Assembly: GCA_001704765.1 (NCBI GenBank)
Contig: MBFK01000153.1
Span: 62,001-126,000 of the forward strand
Source: Sinorhizobium shofinae
GTDB lineage: Bacteria; Pseudomonadota; Alphaproteobacteria; Rhizobiales; Rhizobiaceae
DNA length: 64,000 nucleotides
Direction of reading: 5' to 3'
Part shown: piece by piece, positions 52,139-60,050 of the stretch
Numbering within the stretch: the first letter of the stretch is position 1
Layout: every line of letters starts with the position of its first letter
Program-made: the position numbers and the translations under genes
The notes under the pieces: generated by a model
What the model was told of the DNA's origin: nothing
The model's database searches: none
The model's input: only the letters and a program-made list of their open reading frames with translations

Positions 52139-53175
52139 GCGTTCCGATCGACATCGTCTCAATAGGCATGGTGACAGCCGTCGGCCTTAACGCGCCGTCG
52201 GCCTGCGCGGCCATGCGGGCACGGCTGGACGGTTTTCAGGAGACGCGCTTTCCGGGATCTGGTGGCGATTGGCTGATCGGTGCTCCGGTGCCCTTGCCGC
52301 GCAACTGGATCGGCGAAAAGCGTATGGCCCATCTTGCGGCAGGCGCGATCTGCGAAGCCTTCGAGGCCGTACCGCAAGCCCGCGGCCAGACCGCGCTCAT
52401 TCTCTGCCTTGCCGAGGAGGATCGACCCGGCCGCCCTGCCCCCGATGGCGCGCGCCTCCTTAGTTGGATTGCGGAGATTGCGGAATGTCCGCCGCACGGC
52501 CGCTCAAGGATTGTTGCCCATGGGCGTCCCTCGGGACACGTCGCCCTGGAGCGGGCGCGGCGGATACTGGCGGCCGGCGATGCACCTTATGTGATGATCG
52601 CCGGCGTCGACAGCTATCTGACGGCGGGGGCCATGACTCACTACCTCGCAGACGATCGCCTGCTGACCCCGGACAACCCCAATGGCTTTATTCCCGGCGA
52701 GGCCGCCGCCGCCGTCCTCTGCGCCCGGCCAGGCAGCGGCCCCATGCGCCTCCTCGGTCTCGGCCTCGCCCGTGAGCCCGCCTACATCTACAACCACACC
52801 GACCTCCCCCTTCGCGGAGATGGCATGACCAGCGCCTACCGCGCCGCCCTCGCCGAGGCAGGCATAGAGATGAACCGCATCGGCTACCGAATATCCGACG
52901 TCAGCGGCGAAAGTTACTTTTTCAAGCAGTCTGCACTTGCGTCGCTGCGACTGGTCAGGGGCCATCACGGCTTCCAGGATTTCTGGAGCCCCACCGAAAG
53001 CGTCGGCAATGTCGGGGCCGCCGTGGTCCCAATGATGGCAGGGATGGCGATGACAGCCGCGTGCAAGGGCTACAATGCGGGCGAGCCGGTTCTGATCGAA
53101 GCCTCGGGCGACGATGGCGCCTGCGGCGCGGCCGTGTTCACCTCCGGCAAGTTCACGCGGGAATGGCCCAAATGA
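52135..53175 (+). CDS. Ketosynthase-like (thiolase-fold) protein of the T6SS effector module, catalytic Cys lost
   Basis: The 346-residue product looks like a beta-ketoacyl synthase: PIDIVSIGMVTAVGLNAPSACAAM at the start, APYVMIAGVDSYL, NPNGFIPGEAAAAVLC, and a late TESVGNVGAAVV. Where active synthases have the nucleophilic Cys (CAxG.HA..), this protein has GRPSGHVAL, and the GH motif histidine is Asn (GNVG). It is therefore probably not a condensing enzyme. The TTG at 52135 overlaps the DUF2169 stop and has AGGAAGAAGAGG upstream. Homologues occur between DUF2169 and DUF4150 genes in other T6SS loci; the role is unknown. Confidence 0.7.
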   Translation: MSVPIDIVSIGMVTAVGLNAPSACAAMRARLDGFQETRFPGSGGDWLIGAPVPLPRNWIGEKRMAHLAAGAICEAFEAVPQARGQTALILCLAEEDRPGRPAPDGARLLSWIAEIAECPPHGRSRIVAHGRPSGHVALERARRILAAGDAPYVMIAGVDSYLTAGAMTHYLADDRLLTPDNPNGFIPGEAAAAVLCARPGSGPMRLLGLGLAREPAYIYNHTDLPLRGDGMTSAYRAALAEAGIEMNRIGYRISDVSGESYFFKQSALASLRLVRGHHGFQDFWSPTESVGNVGAAVVPMMAGMAMTAACKGYNAGEPVLIEASGDDGACGAAVFTSGKFTREWPK

Positions 53176-54146
53176 CGGTGTTCGCGAACGGGCTGGAAGT
53201 GTCCTGCAAGGCGCAGGCGAACAAGGTAATCGCGGCGTTTCCCTATGTAGCTTTCACGCCGCCGCAGACGCCGGCCACGCCGCCCGGTGTTCCCGTGCCC
53301 TACCCAACGTTCGGAATGGATTCGGACACCGACAAGGGTACGAGCACGGTCAAAATCGGGGGAGAAACTGTCAATCAAAAGAACAAATCATACTATTCGA
53401 AGTGCACCGGAGACGAGGCGGGCTGTGCGCCGAAAAAGAACATCATAACCTCGAAGATCACAGGTAAGGAATACGCGCACGCCTGGTCGAATGATGTCAA
53501 GATGGATGGTGAGCCCGTCAACCGCTTCTCGGACCTCGCCTCGAACGACCACACCTCCCCGCAGGGTGGCGGACCACCAATGATCCGAGCAGGCAGGCCG
53601 GGAAAGAAGCCGAACGCCGGCATAGAATGTATGGTCGGCAGCTACGACGACATCGCCGATAAGTGCAACAAGGCCGGGGGCGAGGCACATCACATCGTGC
53701 CCGACAAGGCCTACCGCACGGGCACACGGGACCAAGCAGACGATCCGAAGAAGCGAGTTGCCGGCGCGCCTACCCTGGGCAAGGGCGTTTGCATCTGTCT
53801 ATCACCAAAGAATCACGACAAAATCCATGAGGCCGAGCGCGAAGGCATGGACGCGATCGGCAAGGCGGGGGCGGTCGATGCCAAAGGCAAGCCGCTGAAG
53901 GGCAAGGCTCTAAAGAAGAAAAAGGTGGAGCTGAAGAAATCCGGCGAGTGGGGCACGGGCACCTCAGAGGAGATTCACGAGGTGGCCAAGTCCACGCTCG
54001 ACGAGCTCGATCTCTCGCCGGAATGCATCCGGAAGGCAAAGCGGGCCGTCACCAAGCAATCCAAACTGCTCGACGACGATCAGACGCTCCGGACGTCAAA
54101 CGCGTTGCCCAGCCGGGCCGCCAAAGGCCGCATGATGAACCGATAG
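53172..54146 (+). CDS. PAAR-like (DUF4150) T6SS effector with C-terminal HNH-type nuclease domain
   Basis: The 324-residue protein starts with a DUF4150 PAAR-like domain (about 1-135: MTVFANGLEVSCKAQANKVI, with FPYVAFTPPQTPATPPGVPVPYPTFG) that should cap the VgrG tip. The C-terminal part carries an HNH-type motif: EAHHIVPDKAY (His173, His174), then LSPKNHDKIHEAE (Asn214, His215, His219). Cys153, Cys165, Cys207 and Cys209 may bind structural zinc. A nuclease delivered into rival cells is the likely role. The ATG is in an ATGA overlap with the preceding stop; an ATG at 53163 is also possible. The putative immunity gene is 15 bases away. Confidence 0.8.
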   Translation: MTVFANGLEVSCKAQANKVIAAFPYVAFTPPQTPATPPGVPVPYPTFGMDSDTDKGTSTVKIGGETVNQKNKSYYSKCTGDEAGCAPKKNIITSKITGKEYAHAWSNDVKMDGEPVNRFSDLASNDHTSPQGGGPPMIRAGRPGKKPNAGIECMVGSYDDIADKCNKAGGEAHHIVPDKAYRTGTRDQADDPKKRVAGAPTLGKGVCICLSPKNHDKIHEAEREGMDAIGKAGAVDAKGKPLKGKALKKKKVELKKSGEWGTGTSEEIHEVAKSTLDELDLSPECIRKAKRAVTKQSKLLDDDQTLRTSNALPSRAAKGRMMNR

Positions 54147-54161
54147 GAAGGAGCAGGGCCG

Positions 54162-55217
54162 ATGATTAGGATATGGGCTGGGCACGCCGTGTCGCGGCAG
54201 CAGTTCGCGATCTCGATCGGCGAGCTCAGGGACGAAGACCCACAGAGCATCGTCCTCACGTATAACGAAAGTAACGAGATCTTGTGGGGGTTCGCGGAGC
54301 TCCCGCGCACGATCAAGTCGATCACCTCAATCGTTGACCCCGGCGACGGCAAGCCGGTCTTCGTTCCCATGAGCAACGAGGGAGACGTATACTTCCTGAT
54401 CGGCGATATCCCTGTCGAAAAGATAGAGGGCGCCGGCGTGCTAAGCGACGACGCTGAAGGCTATGGAGCAATGTCGCGGATCGCAAGGGACAATGGCAGG
54501 CTCTATGCCTGCGGGTACGGTTCGCAGCTTTATGAGCGCCGGCAGAACGACGACTGGCTGCGCTTATGCGATTTCGACATGCGGGGGGTTGAGGACTGCG
54601 CCTTCTTCGGGATGGCGATGCGGCCGGGCAGTGGTCCGGCGGCCCTATGCGGCCAGAAGCGGGTCCAATACAACGATCTTACGCCCGAGCAGCAAGCGCA
54701 GATCGACCACGCACGCGCGAGCGGCGATGCCGAGGGCGCGGACGCTCTCGAGGAGCGGTTCAGGACGATCCGTGTGCCGCCATCGACTGCCCTGTACCTT
54801 CGCGACGGTGGGTGGACCGAAGCCCCGACGGACGCACGCGGCGGTCTGAACGACTGTATCGTCATGCCCGGCGGCGACATAGTCGCAGTGGGTGACCACG
54901 GGATCATCGTGCGCGCAAGCGGTCTGAACGCAACCGAGGATCTGTCCTCCATCGGCCTGACTGATGATCTTTACACCATCTGCCCTTGGCAGGGCGAAGT
55001 CGCTATCCTCGGCGCAGCTGGAATTCACGTCTTCGACAGGGCGTTAGCCTACAGGCGGTCGATCGAACTGCCCGCCGATCTTCGCACGCCGAACCGCATG
55101 GACGTAGTAGGACCGGATATCATTCTCTTTGACTATGGCGGCGTCGCCGTTTTTAAGGAGGATCGTTGGGAGCGAGTACCGATCCCCGACGATATGTGGG
55201 GCCTCGCCACCGAATAG
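54162..55217 (+). CDS. Putative immunity protein of the HNH effector
   Basis: I do not recognise the family. The 351-residue product has no signal peptide or membrane helix, so it is cytoplasmic, as needed to neutralise a nuclease. It contains several repeats of a GG/GD-x-x-Y/V-A-C/V-G pattern (for example NGRLYACGYGSQLYER, GGDIVAVGDHGIIVRA, QGEVAILGAAGIHVF, GPDIILFDYGGVAVF) that suggest a beta-propeller of 6-7 blades. A GGAAGGAGC site precedes the ATG. Its position directly after the effector is the main evidence for immunity. Confidence 0.55.
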   Translation: MIRIWAGHAVSRQQFAISIGELRDEDPQSIVLTYNESNEILWGFAELPRTIKSITSIVDPGDGKPVFVPMSNEGDVYFLIGDIPVEKIEGAGVLSDDAEGYGAMSRIARDNGRLYACGYGSQLYERRQNDDWLRLCDFDMRGVEDCAFFGMAMRPGSGPAALCGQKRVQYNDLTPEQQAQIDHARASGDAEGADALEERFRTIRVPPSTALYLRDGGWTEAPTDARGGLNDCIVMPGGDIVAVGDHGIIVRASGLNATEDLSSIGLTDDLYTICPWQGEVAILGAAGIHVFDRALAYRRSIELPADLRTPNRMDVVGPDIILFDYGGVAVFKEDRWERVPIPDDMWGLATE

Positions 55218-55225
55218 CGCTGTCC

Positions 55226-55573
55226 TCAGGGGGGCAACGCCCCGTTCACCGTGAGGTATTCCCTGACTTTCTCCAGGTCCAATTGCCTGACCGGGATAGG
55301 CCGCGTTGCCTTCAGCATCCGGACCACGAACAACTCGCCAGCCTCCGGGTATTCGGCGTAGCGCTCCTTCGCAATTTCCAGCCCCACCTTCCCCGCAACG
55401 CGTAGACCGTCGAGATGCGCTTCCAGTCGCTCAATCAACCGTTCGAGCCGCTCCTCGTCCATATCCGGGTTTTCATTTGGATGCAGCAGATGCCAGTCGT
55501 AGACCGTCCACAGGAATGCGGCCATCTCGGCATGCTGGCGGACAATTTCGCGAAGAACAGGCGCAGCGGGCAT
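55226..55573 (-). pseudogene. Truncated TIGR02270-like T6SS-associated gene (N-terminal fragment)
   Basis: The 115-residue frame matches the N-terminal end of TIGR02270 proteins, which run about 400 residues and sit in DUF2169/DUF4150/VgrG clusters: VLREIVRQHAEMAAFLW and RLEAHLDGLRVAGKVGLEI. It then stops after NGALPP, nine bases from the immunity gene stop. The end is coded by a small GC hairpin (55231-55243). The rest of the gene is missing, likely removed when the effector/immunity pair was exchanged. The ATG overlaps the DUF6484 stop by one base (TGATG). A short functional protein is possible but less likely. Confidence 0.65.
55231..55243. terminator. Small GC hairpin at the immunity/TIGR02270 junction
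   Basis: GGGGC-AAC-GCCCC, a perfect 5-bp stem, lies 13 bases after the immunity gene stop codon and inside the end of the convergent truncated gene. It has no T tract. It marks the junction between the two units. Confidence 0.3.
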
Positions 55574-55998
55574 CAGTTGAGGTTCACCGATCCGCCACGA
55601 ATGCGATTGGCGGCGCTGGCGTGGCTGGTCACATAGGTGCCGCGGATGGTGATATGACCGTCCTTTTCCATAATGATCGTCGCCTTGCCGCAACGAAGCT
55701 CGATGCGCTCCTCGCCGGTGATCCGCACGCGCTCGCCGTCACGAATGACATTTGGCGGCGAAGGCTTTCGCGCGGGTTCCACGATCCGGCCAACGATCAG
55801 TGGCCGCGTAGCGTCTCCGCCTTCGAAAAGAAGCGCGACCTCGGCACCGATCATTACAGACGTCAGGTCGGCCAGGCTGCGCGCAGGCATCGCGGTTTCC
55901 CGGGGATTTCCGGGAAAGACCACCAGCGGCGCGCCTGCCTCGAAACCCAGCAAAACGCCGATAACCACTCCTTCGATACGTTCCCGTGTGTCGGACAT
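55573..55998 (-). CDS. DUF6484 protein of the VgrG module
   Basis: The 141-residue protein has the DUF6484 pattern: an N-terminal IEGVVIGVLLGFEAGAPLVVFPG segment and a C-terminal HITIRGTYVTSHASAANRIRGGSVNLN end. These proteins are encoded between VgrG and TIGR02270 genes and probably extend or adapt the VgrG spike tip. It starts 12 bases after vgrG and its stop overlaps the next ATG. Confidence 0.78.
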   Translation of the reverse strand: MSDTRERIEGVVIGVLLGFEAGAPLVVFPGNPRETAMPARSLADLTSVMIGAEVALLFEGGDATRPLIVGRIVEPARKPSPPNVIRDGERVRITGEERIELRCGKATIIMEKDGHITIRGTYVTSHASAANRIRGGSVNLN

Positions 55999-56010
55999 CT
56001 GAGTGCCTCT

Positions 56011-58317
56011 TTAATTTTGGTTGATCTTGCTGCCCTTCCAAGTGACCTCGCCCGAAGCCTTGCCGTTGAACTTGCCCTTGGCGTTGACAGAAATATCTTT
56101 ACCTTCGATCGAAATCGTGCCGTCCTTTTTCATTACGATCATTGCTGACCCTGTCTTGATCGTAATAGCTTCGCCTGCCTCGATCACCAGCTTCTTCCCA
56201 ACGTTTATGCCGCCGTCCTGACCGATTTCGACCAGGCTGCTCTTGGCAACCGTTATGGACCTCGCTCCGCCGATCTGCGTTGCATCGTCCTCGCCGATCT
56301 TTGCGCTTCGACCTTTGCCGATCTCGCTAATCTGTCCACCGCCGATCTGAAAGCTCTGGTCGGTGCCGATTTCCCAGCTGTCGGCTGTACCGATATCATG
56401 GCTTTGGCTGACACCCACGCTCACCGACCGCGTCGCGCCGATAGTGTTCATCTGAGCCGCCGCGACTGTTCTGGTTTCTGCGGCCCCGACCGTGTCGATG
56501 CGGGCCGCCCCCACCGTGACTGTCTGGACGATGCCAACGGTCTGGGTGTGATTAGAGCCGATCGTCTCGGTGGAATTCGAGCCGACGCTGATCGTTTCGT
56601 CAACGCCCACGGTGAGCGAGCGGTTGATTCCTACCGTCTCGGTATCGTTGGAGCCGATGTTCACCGTGCGGTCGACGCCGACCTTCGTTGTCTTGTTGTT
56701 GCCGACGTCCTCATCGAGGTTCACACCAACAGAGTGCTTGGCATTGTTGTCGATACGGTCCGATTGATCGTGTTGGACCAGCTTGCTGCGGTCGTTCTTG
56801 ATCAGCAGGTTGTGGTCCTTCTGCGCCTGGAAATAGACTTCTTCCGATCCCGCCTTGTCCTCAAAGCGCAATTCGTTCCAGCCTCCGCCGCCAGGTGAGG
56901 AATTCGTCTTCAGGCCGGACTGTGTGGCATTACCCGGCAGCTCGTATGGGGGCATCTCCTTGCCATTATAGACCCTGCCAGTGATGATGGGCCGGTCGGG
57001 GTCCCCCTCAAGGAAGTCGATGATCACCTCCTGGCCAATGCGGGGGACCTGGATGAAACCCCAGCCCGCGCCGGCCCATGTCTGCGAGACTCGTACGAAG
57101 CAGGAACTGTTCTGGTCTTTCTTGCCAAGACGGTCCCAGTGAAACTGCACCTTCACCCGCGCATATTTGTCCGTGAAGATTTCCTCACCCGAAGGACCGA
57201 CCACTGTTGCCGTTTGCGGACCCCGCATGATCGGCCTAGGTGTGGTGCGCGGCGGCCGGTATGTGAGGGAAGTCGGCGCAACCTGGAGGCTCACGCGGAA
57301 GGTCTCTTCGCCCGCATAAGCGGCGGGGCGGTAGCCCGGGTCAAACAGGCGATAGTCGGCGCGCAGGACGAGATATTCCGCATTTTGATCCTTGCGAGGG
57401 AAATCTTCCAATTTGAACGTGCAACCCGAAGCCAGCCCACGCACAGTTCCGGCGGCTACGATGCGCTTATGCGCAGCCTGAATTTCCTCGCGCCTCACCA
57501 CGGCGACGGCGTCACCGCGGCCTACAGTTAGATGGGTGCCGGGATGACGATAGTATTCTCCCTGTGATTCCGCATGAGCAAAGGGCTGCGCCGATTGCGC
57601 CATCAGGTCGGCGGCGGGCTTGGTGAAATCGTAGTCCGTGTGGGCATAGGTGCCCGGGTGGACGGAACTGGTTGCCACCCACTCGGTGATATATTCCTGG
57701 TCCCGTCGCATTGGTTCGCCTTCTGCGCGGAACTTGACCGTCGCATAACCCGGCGCAGGCTTCAGCTTGCTCATAGCGTCGGCAAGAATAAGGGTGTGTT
57801 CCCCGTCGCCATACTCGAAAAAATACATGATGCCTTCGTGCTCGAGCAGCCGCTGCACGAAGTCCAAGTCGGATTCGTCATACTGCACGCAGTATTCCCG
57901 TGCCTCATAGGAACCCTGCAAGCGCTTCTCGAACTTGGCCGGCTTATATTTCGAGAAGATCTGCTCGGCGATTTCCACGACACTCATGTTCTGGAATATG
58001 CGACAGTCGGTCGTGTTACCCAGCAGCCAGAGCCACGGCCGCACCTCCGCCTCGTAATAGGCAAGCCCTTCCTGTATGCGAATCAGGCGAAAATCCGAAA
58101 CGAGCCCACTGAACCAGCGTTTGGGATCCTCCGACTCCCCCTCGACCGATATTGGTTTTCCGAGGAGCTTCAGCGGGTCGACGTTCTCGTCGGGGCTGAC
58201 AAATCCAACGGTGAAGGCAAAACACCGGTTGATTTCGTCATGACCGATAAGATGTGTGAAGGTCAGCGTCGCGGGATCAAGCGGCGTCTGGACGATTGTC
58301 TTGCGGTCTTCGGACAT
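56011..58317 (-). CDS. vgrG: T6SS spike protein VgrG (TssI) with extended needle
   Basis: The 768-residue protein has the gp27-like head (FSGLVSDFRLIRIQEGLAYYEAEVRPWLWLL, then EYCVQYDESDLDFVQRLLEHEGIMYFF), the gp5 OB-fold (ARVKVQFHWDRLGKKDQNSSCFVRVSQTWAGAGWGFIQVPRIGQEVIIDFLEGDPDRPIITGRVYN), and a long needle with octapeptide repeats at residues 544-711. It ends with a short DUF2345-like tail but no added enzyme domain, so cargo should attach through the PAAR-like effector and DUF6484 protein. It is leftward, 88 bases after the radical SAM gene. Confidence 0.93.
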   Translation of the reverse strand: MSEDRKTIVQTPLDPATLTFTHLIGHDEINRCFAFTVGFVSPDENVDPLKLLGKPISVEGESEDPKRWFSGLVSDFRLIRIQEGLAYYEAEVRPWLWLLGNTTDCRIFQNMSVVEIAEQIFSKYKPAKFEKRLQGSYEAREYCVQYDESDLDFVQRLLEHEGIMYFFEYGDGEHTLILADAMSKLKPAPGYATVKFRAEGEPMRRDQEYITEWVATSSVHPGTYAHTDYDFTKPAADLMAQSAQPFAHAESQGEYYRHPGTHLTVGRGDAVAVVRREEIQAAHKRIVAAGTVRGLASGCTFKLEDFPRKDQNAEYLVLRADYRLFDPGYRPAAYAGEETFRVSLQVAPTSLTYRPPRTTPRPIMRGPQTATVVGPSGEEIFTDKYARVKVQFHWDRLGKKDQNSSCFVRVSQTWAGAGWGFIQVPRIGQEVIIDFLEGDPDRPIITGRVYNGKEMPPYELPGNATQSGLKTNSSPGGGGWNELRFEDKAGSEEVYFQAQKDHNLLIKNDRSKLVQHDQSDRIDNNAKHSVGVNLDEDVGNNKTTKVGVDRTVNIGSNDTETVGINRSLTVGVDETISVGSNSTETIGSNHTQTVGIVQTVTVGAARIDTVGAAETRTVAAAQMNTIGATRSVSVGVSQSHDIGTADSWEIGTDQSFQIGGGQISEIGKGRSAKIGEDDATQIGGARSITVAKSSLVEIGQDGGINVGKKLVIEAGEAITIKTGSAMIVMKKDGTISIEGKDISVNAKGKFNGKASGEVTWKGSKINQN
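56185..56688 (-). repeat. About 21 tandem octapeptide repeats in the VgrG needle
   Basis: Residues 544-711 of VgrG consist of about 21 eight-residue units of the form x-[TSEQ]-[VI]-G-x-x-x-[ST], for example TKVGVDRT, VNIGSNDT, ETVGINRS, LTVGVDET, ISVGSNST and ETIGSNHT. The DNA is periodic at 24 bases. In the gp5-type fold each unit forms one strand of a triangular beta-helix, so the block extends the spike. Confidence 0.85.
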
Positions 58318-58405
58318 GCGGAGATTGCCCCTGTCTCGTGAAGCCGGCTGTCTTGGATCATGAACGTACCATAAGGACGTGCCACCTCGAAAGACGCATG
58401 CTTAT
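58318..58405. promoter_or_regulatory. Upstream region of vgrG with GTGGCACG motif
   Basis: This 88-base gap before vgrG (reading leftward) holds GTGGCACG on the minus strand at 58385-58378, 61 bases before the vgrG start. The same octamer lies 64 bases before tssH. It matches a sigma-54 -24 element, but no good -12 GC follows (TATGG), so it may be another shared site. Confidence 0.35.
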
Positions 58406-59914
58406 CTATACTCGATGGGCGAAGTATCGAAATGGATTGAATTTCCGCCACCAAGAACTGATGTTGGTGCCGGACCATTCCGGTTTATGCGCAATATCAA
58501 ATACTATTCTCACGTTTCCCAAGTCGACCAAGGGAGAGGAAAGGCGCGGGTCACGGAGCATCGCTAGGAAATCCTGATAGTCGGGATGGCTGGAAGAGCC
58601 GATATTCTGATATCGATATTCCTCCGGCGTGAACGTTCCCCAATTGCGTATCATCAGGAAGTGAACGCCGTCGGCACCTACGCTCTTTGCAAGATCAACG
58701 AAATCGGCCATTTCACGGAAATTTCGAGCCTGAACAACAAAGTCTAAGCGAAACTGATCAATCCTGCCTTCGGCGCGCAGTCGTCCCAAAAAGTCGAGGT
58801 TGGCCAGAAGACCATTAAAGGAGCCCAGCCGCCTGACAACTCTGTATGTTTCGGCCTTTGCGGCATCCACGGAAACCCAGATCGAGCTAACGTGGCCTTC
58901 CAAACCCAGCTCCTTCCAAGCTTTTTCGTTGCAAAGCAGACCGTTTGTTTGGATCTGTATGCGCCGAGTTGTTGCGGGAGTCTGGGTAAGCCGTTTAAGC
59001 ACATAACGGAAATGGCGGCTTCCGAAGGGATCGCCACTACCCGTTACTTTAATCTGAACAGCGTCTTGCAAGAGGGGCAGTATCTGGAGGTCGAAGTGTC
59101 GATCCAGTTGGTCGGACTCCCGATGCCCCAATTGGATCAAATGCGTTCGGCAGGAAGGGCACGAGAGATTGCAAGAGCGATCTTCTGAAAGGAGAATACG
59201 ACGCGGCTTGTGGTCCACGACAAATTCTCTCTCAGAGACGCAATGGCGATGCAGGGGAGACGTTAGATCCTCTTTGAGAGGAAGTGTCCGGTTGACGATC
59301 TTTGGACAGTTCGTGCGGCTACAGTGCGAGAAATCCCCATCCAGTACAGAACGCCTAATTTCTTGGGCGCGTGACGAGTTCCAGAAATCGTTGGTTTCAT
59401 CCTTATAAATGGAACCAATGGGTGTTGGCATCCACGCCGAACAGCAGGTATGAACCGCGCCGTTCGCGCGTATTTCGATTTCCTCGAAAGGATTGCTGCA
59501 AAAGCGGCCGCGCAGCCATTCGTCCACTGATAAAGATAGATCGAAGCTTTTCTCAGTGGCAGCGAGCAACAATCGCTGAGCAAAGGTATCATGCTGATCG
59601 GCCGCGATACTGCGCTCCGCTAGTTCTGTGGCGGCGTTCCAGTTTTCAAATTTGACGGCCAGTAGTCCGGCAACGGCGGCGGCCAACCCAAAGATCTTCC
59701 CGTCTGCCAGCACCGCTTCAACGAAACGATGTCCAAGTTTCTCTCCAGGACCATCCAAAAGCGGAAATTCCTGCTCGAGAGCCGACCGCGCATACATTTC
59801 TGCACGATTTGGTCCGATTTCGCCGCCTTCTTGGCGCAGAGCTAGACGGTAACGCTTGGCTCGTTCAGATTGTCTTTCCAAAAATCCGGCCAGAAGTTCA
59901 GGCTGAATGTGCAT
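58406..59914 (-). CDS. Radical SAM protein with N-terminal SPASM-like cysteine cluster
   Basis: The 502-residue protein has three parts. Residues 1-125 are helical and TPR-like. Residues 139-204 have a SPASM-type pattern (Cys139, NGAVHTCCS with Cys157/158, IGSIY, then Cys198 and Cys203) that should bind an auxiliary Fe-S cluster. The radical SAM core starts at CNLSCPSC (Cys248, Cys252, Cys255). In most SPASM enzymes the order is reversed. It could modify a peptide or sugar. It is upstream of vgrG on the same strand, but a link to T6SS is only suggested by position. Confidence 0.78.
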   Translation of the reverse strand: MHIQPELLAGFLERQSERAKRYRLALRQEGGEIGPNRAEMYARSALEQEFPLLDGPGEKLGHRFVEAVLADGKIFGLAAAVAGLLAVKFENWNAATELAERSIAADQHDTFAQRLLLAATEKSFDLSLSVDEWLRGRFCSNPFEEIEIRANGAVHTCCSAWMPTPIGSIYKDETNDFWNSSRAQEIRRSVLDGDFSHCSRTNCPKIVNRTLPLKEDLTSPLHRHCVSEREFVVDHKPRRILLSEDRSCNLSCPSCRTHLIQLGHRESDQLDRHFDLQILPLLQDAVQIKVTGSGDPFGSRHFRYVLKRLTQTPATTRRIQIQTNGLLCNEKAWKELGLEGHVSSIWVSVDAAKAETYRVVRRLGSFNGLLANLDFLGRLRAEGRIDQFRLDFVVQARNFREMADFVDLAKSVGADGVHFLMIRNWGTFTPEEYRYQNIGSSSHPDYQDFLAMLRDPRLSSPLVDLGNVRIVFDIAHKPEWSGTNISSWWRKFNPFRYFAHRV

Positions 59915-60050
59915 AGCGCCTCTGGAAATGCCCCCTAGGCTTTGATCCTTTTTCCCGCATGCGAAGCTGCAAAAATTGAATTACTATAGAGTCATGTAAA
60001 TCTTCTCGCTAATCAAGAGAACGAAGCCAGCAATTAGGCTTACCGGGCCA
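59915..60050. promoter_or_regulatory. A+T-rich divergent region between radical SAM and caspase genes
   Basis: The 136-base gap between two divergent genes is clearly richer in A+T than the surroundings and must carry both promoters. TATAGA at about 59987 is a possible -10 toward the caspase-like gene, without a good -35. Confidence 0.35.

Noticed and set aside
53061-53171. Longer N terminus for the DUF4150 effector
   Set aside because: The extra residues are Arg/Gly-rich and lie within the ketosynthase-like gene; the DUF4150 domain starts at the ATG at 53172 or 53163.
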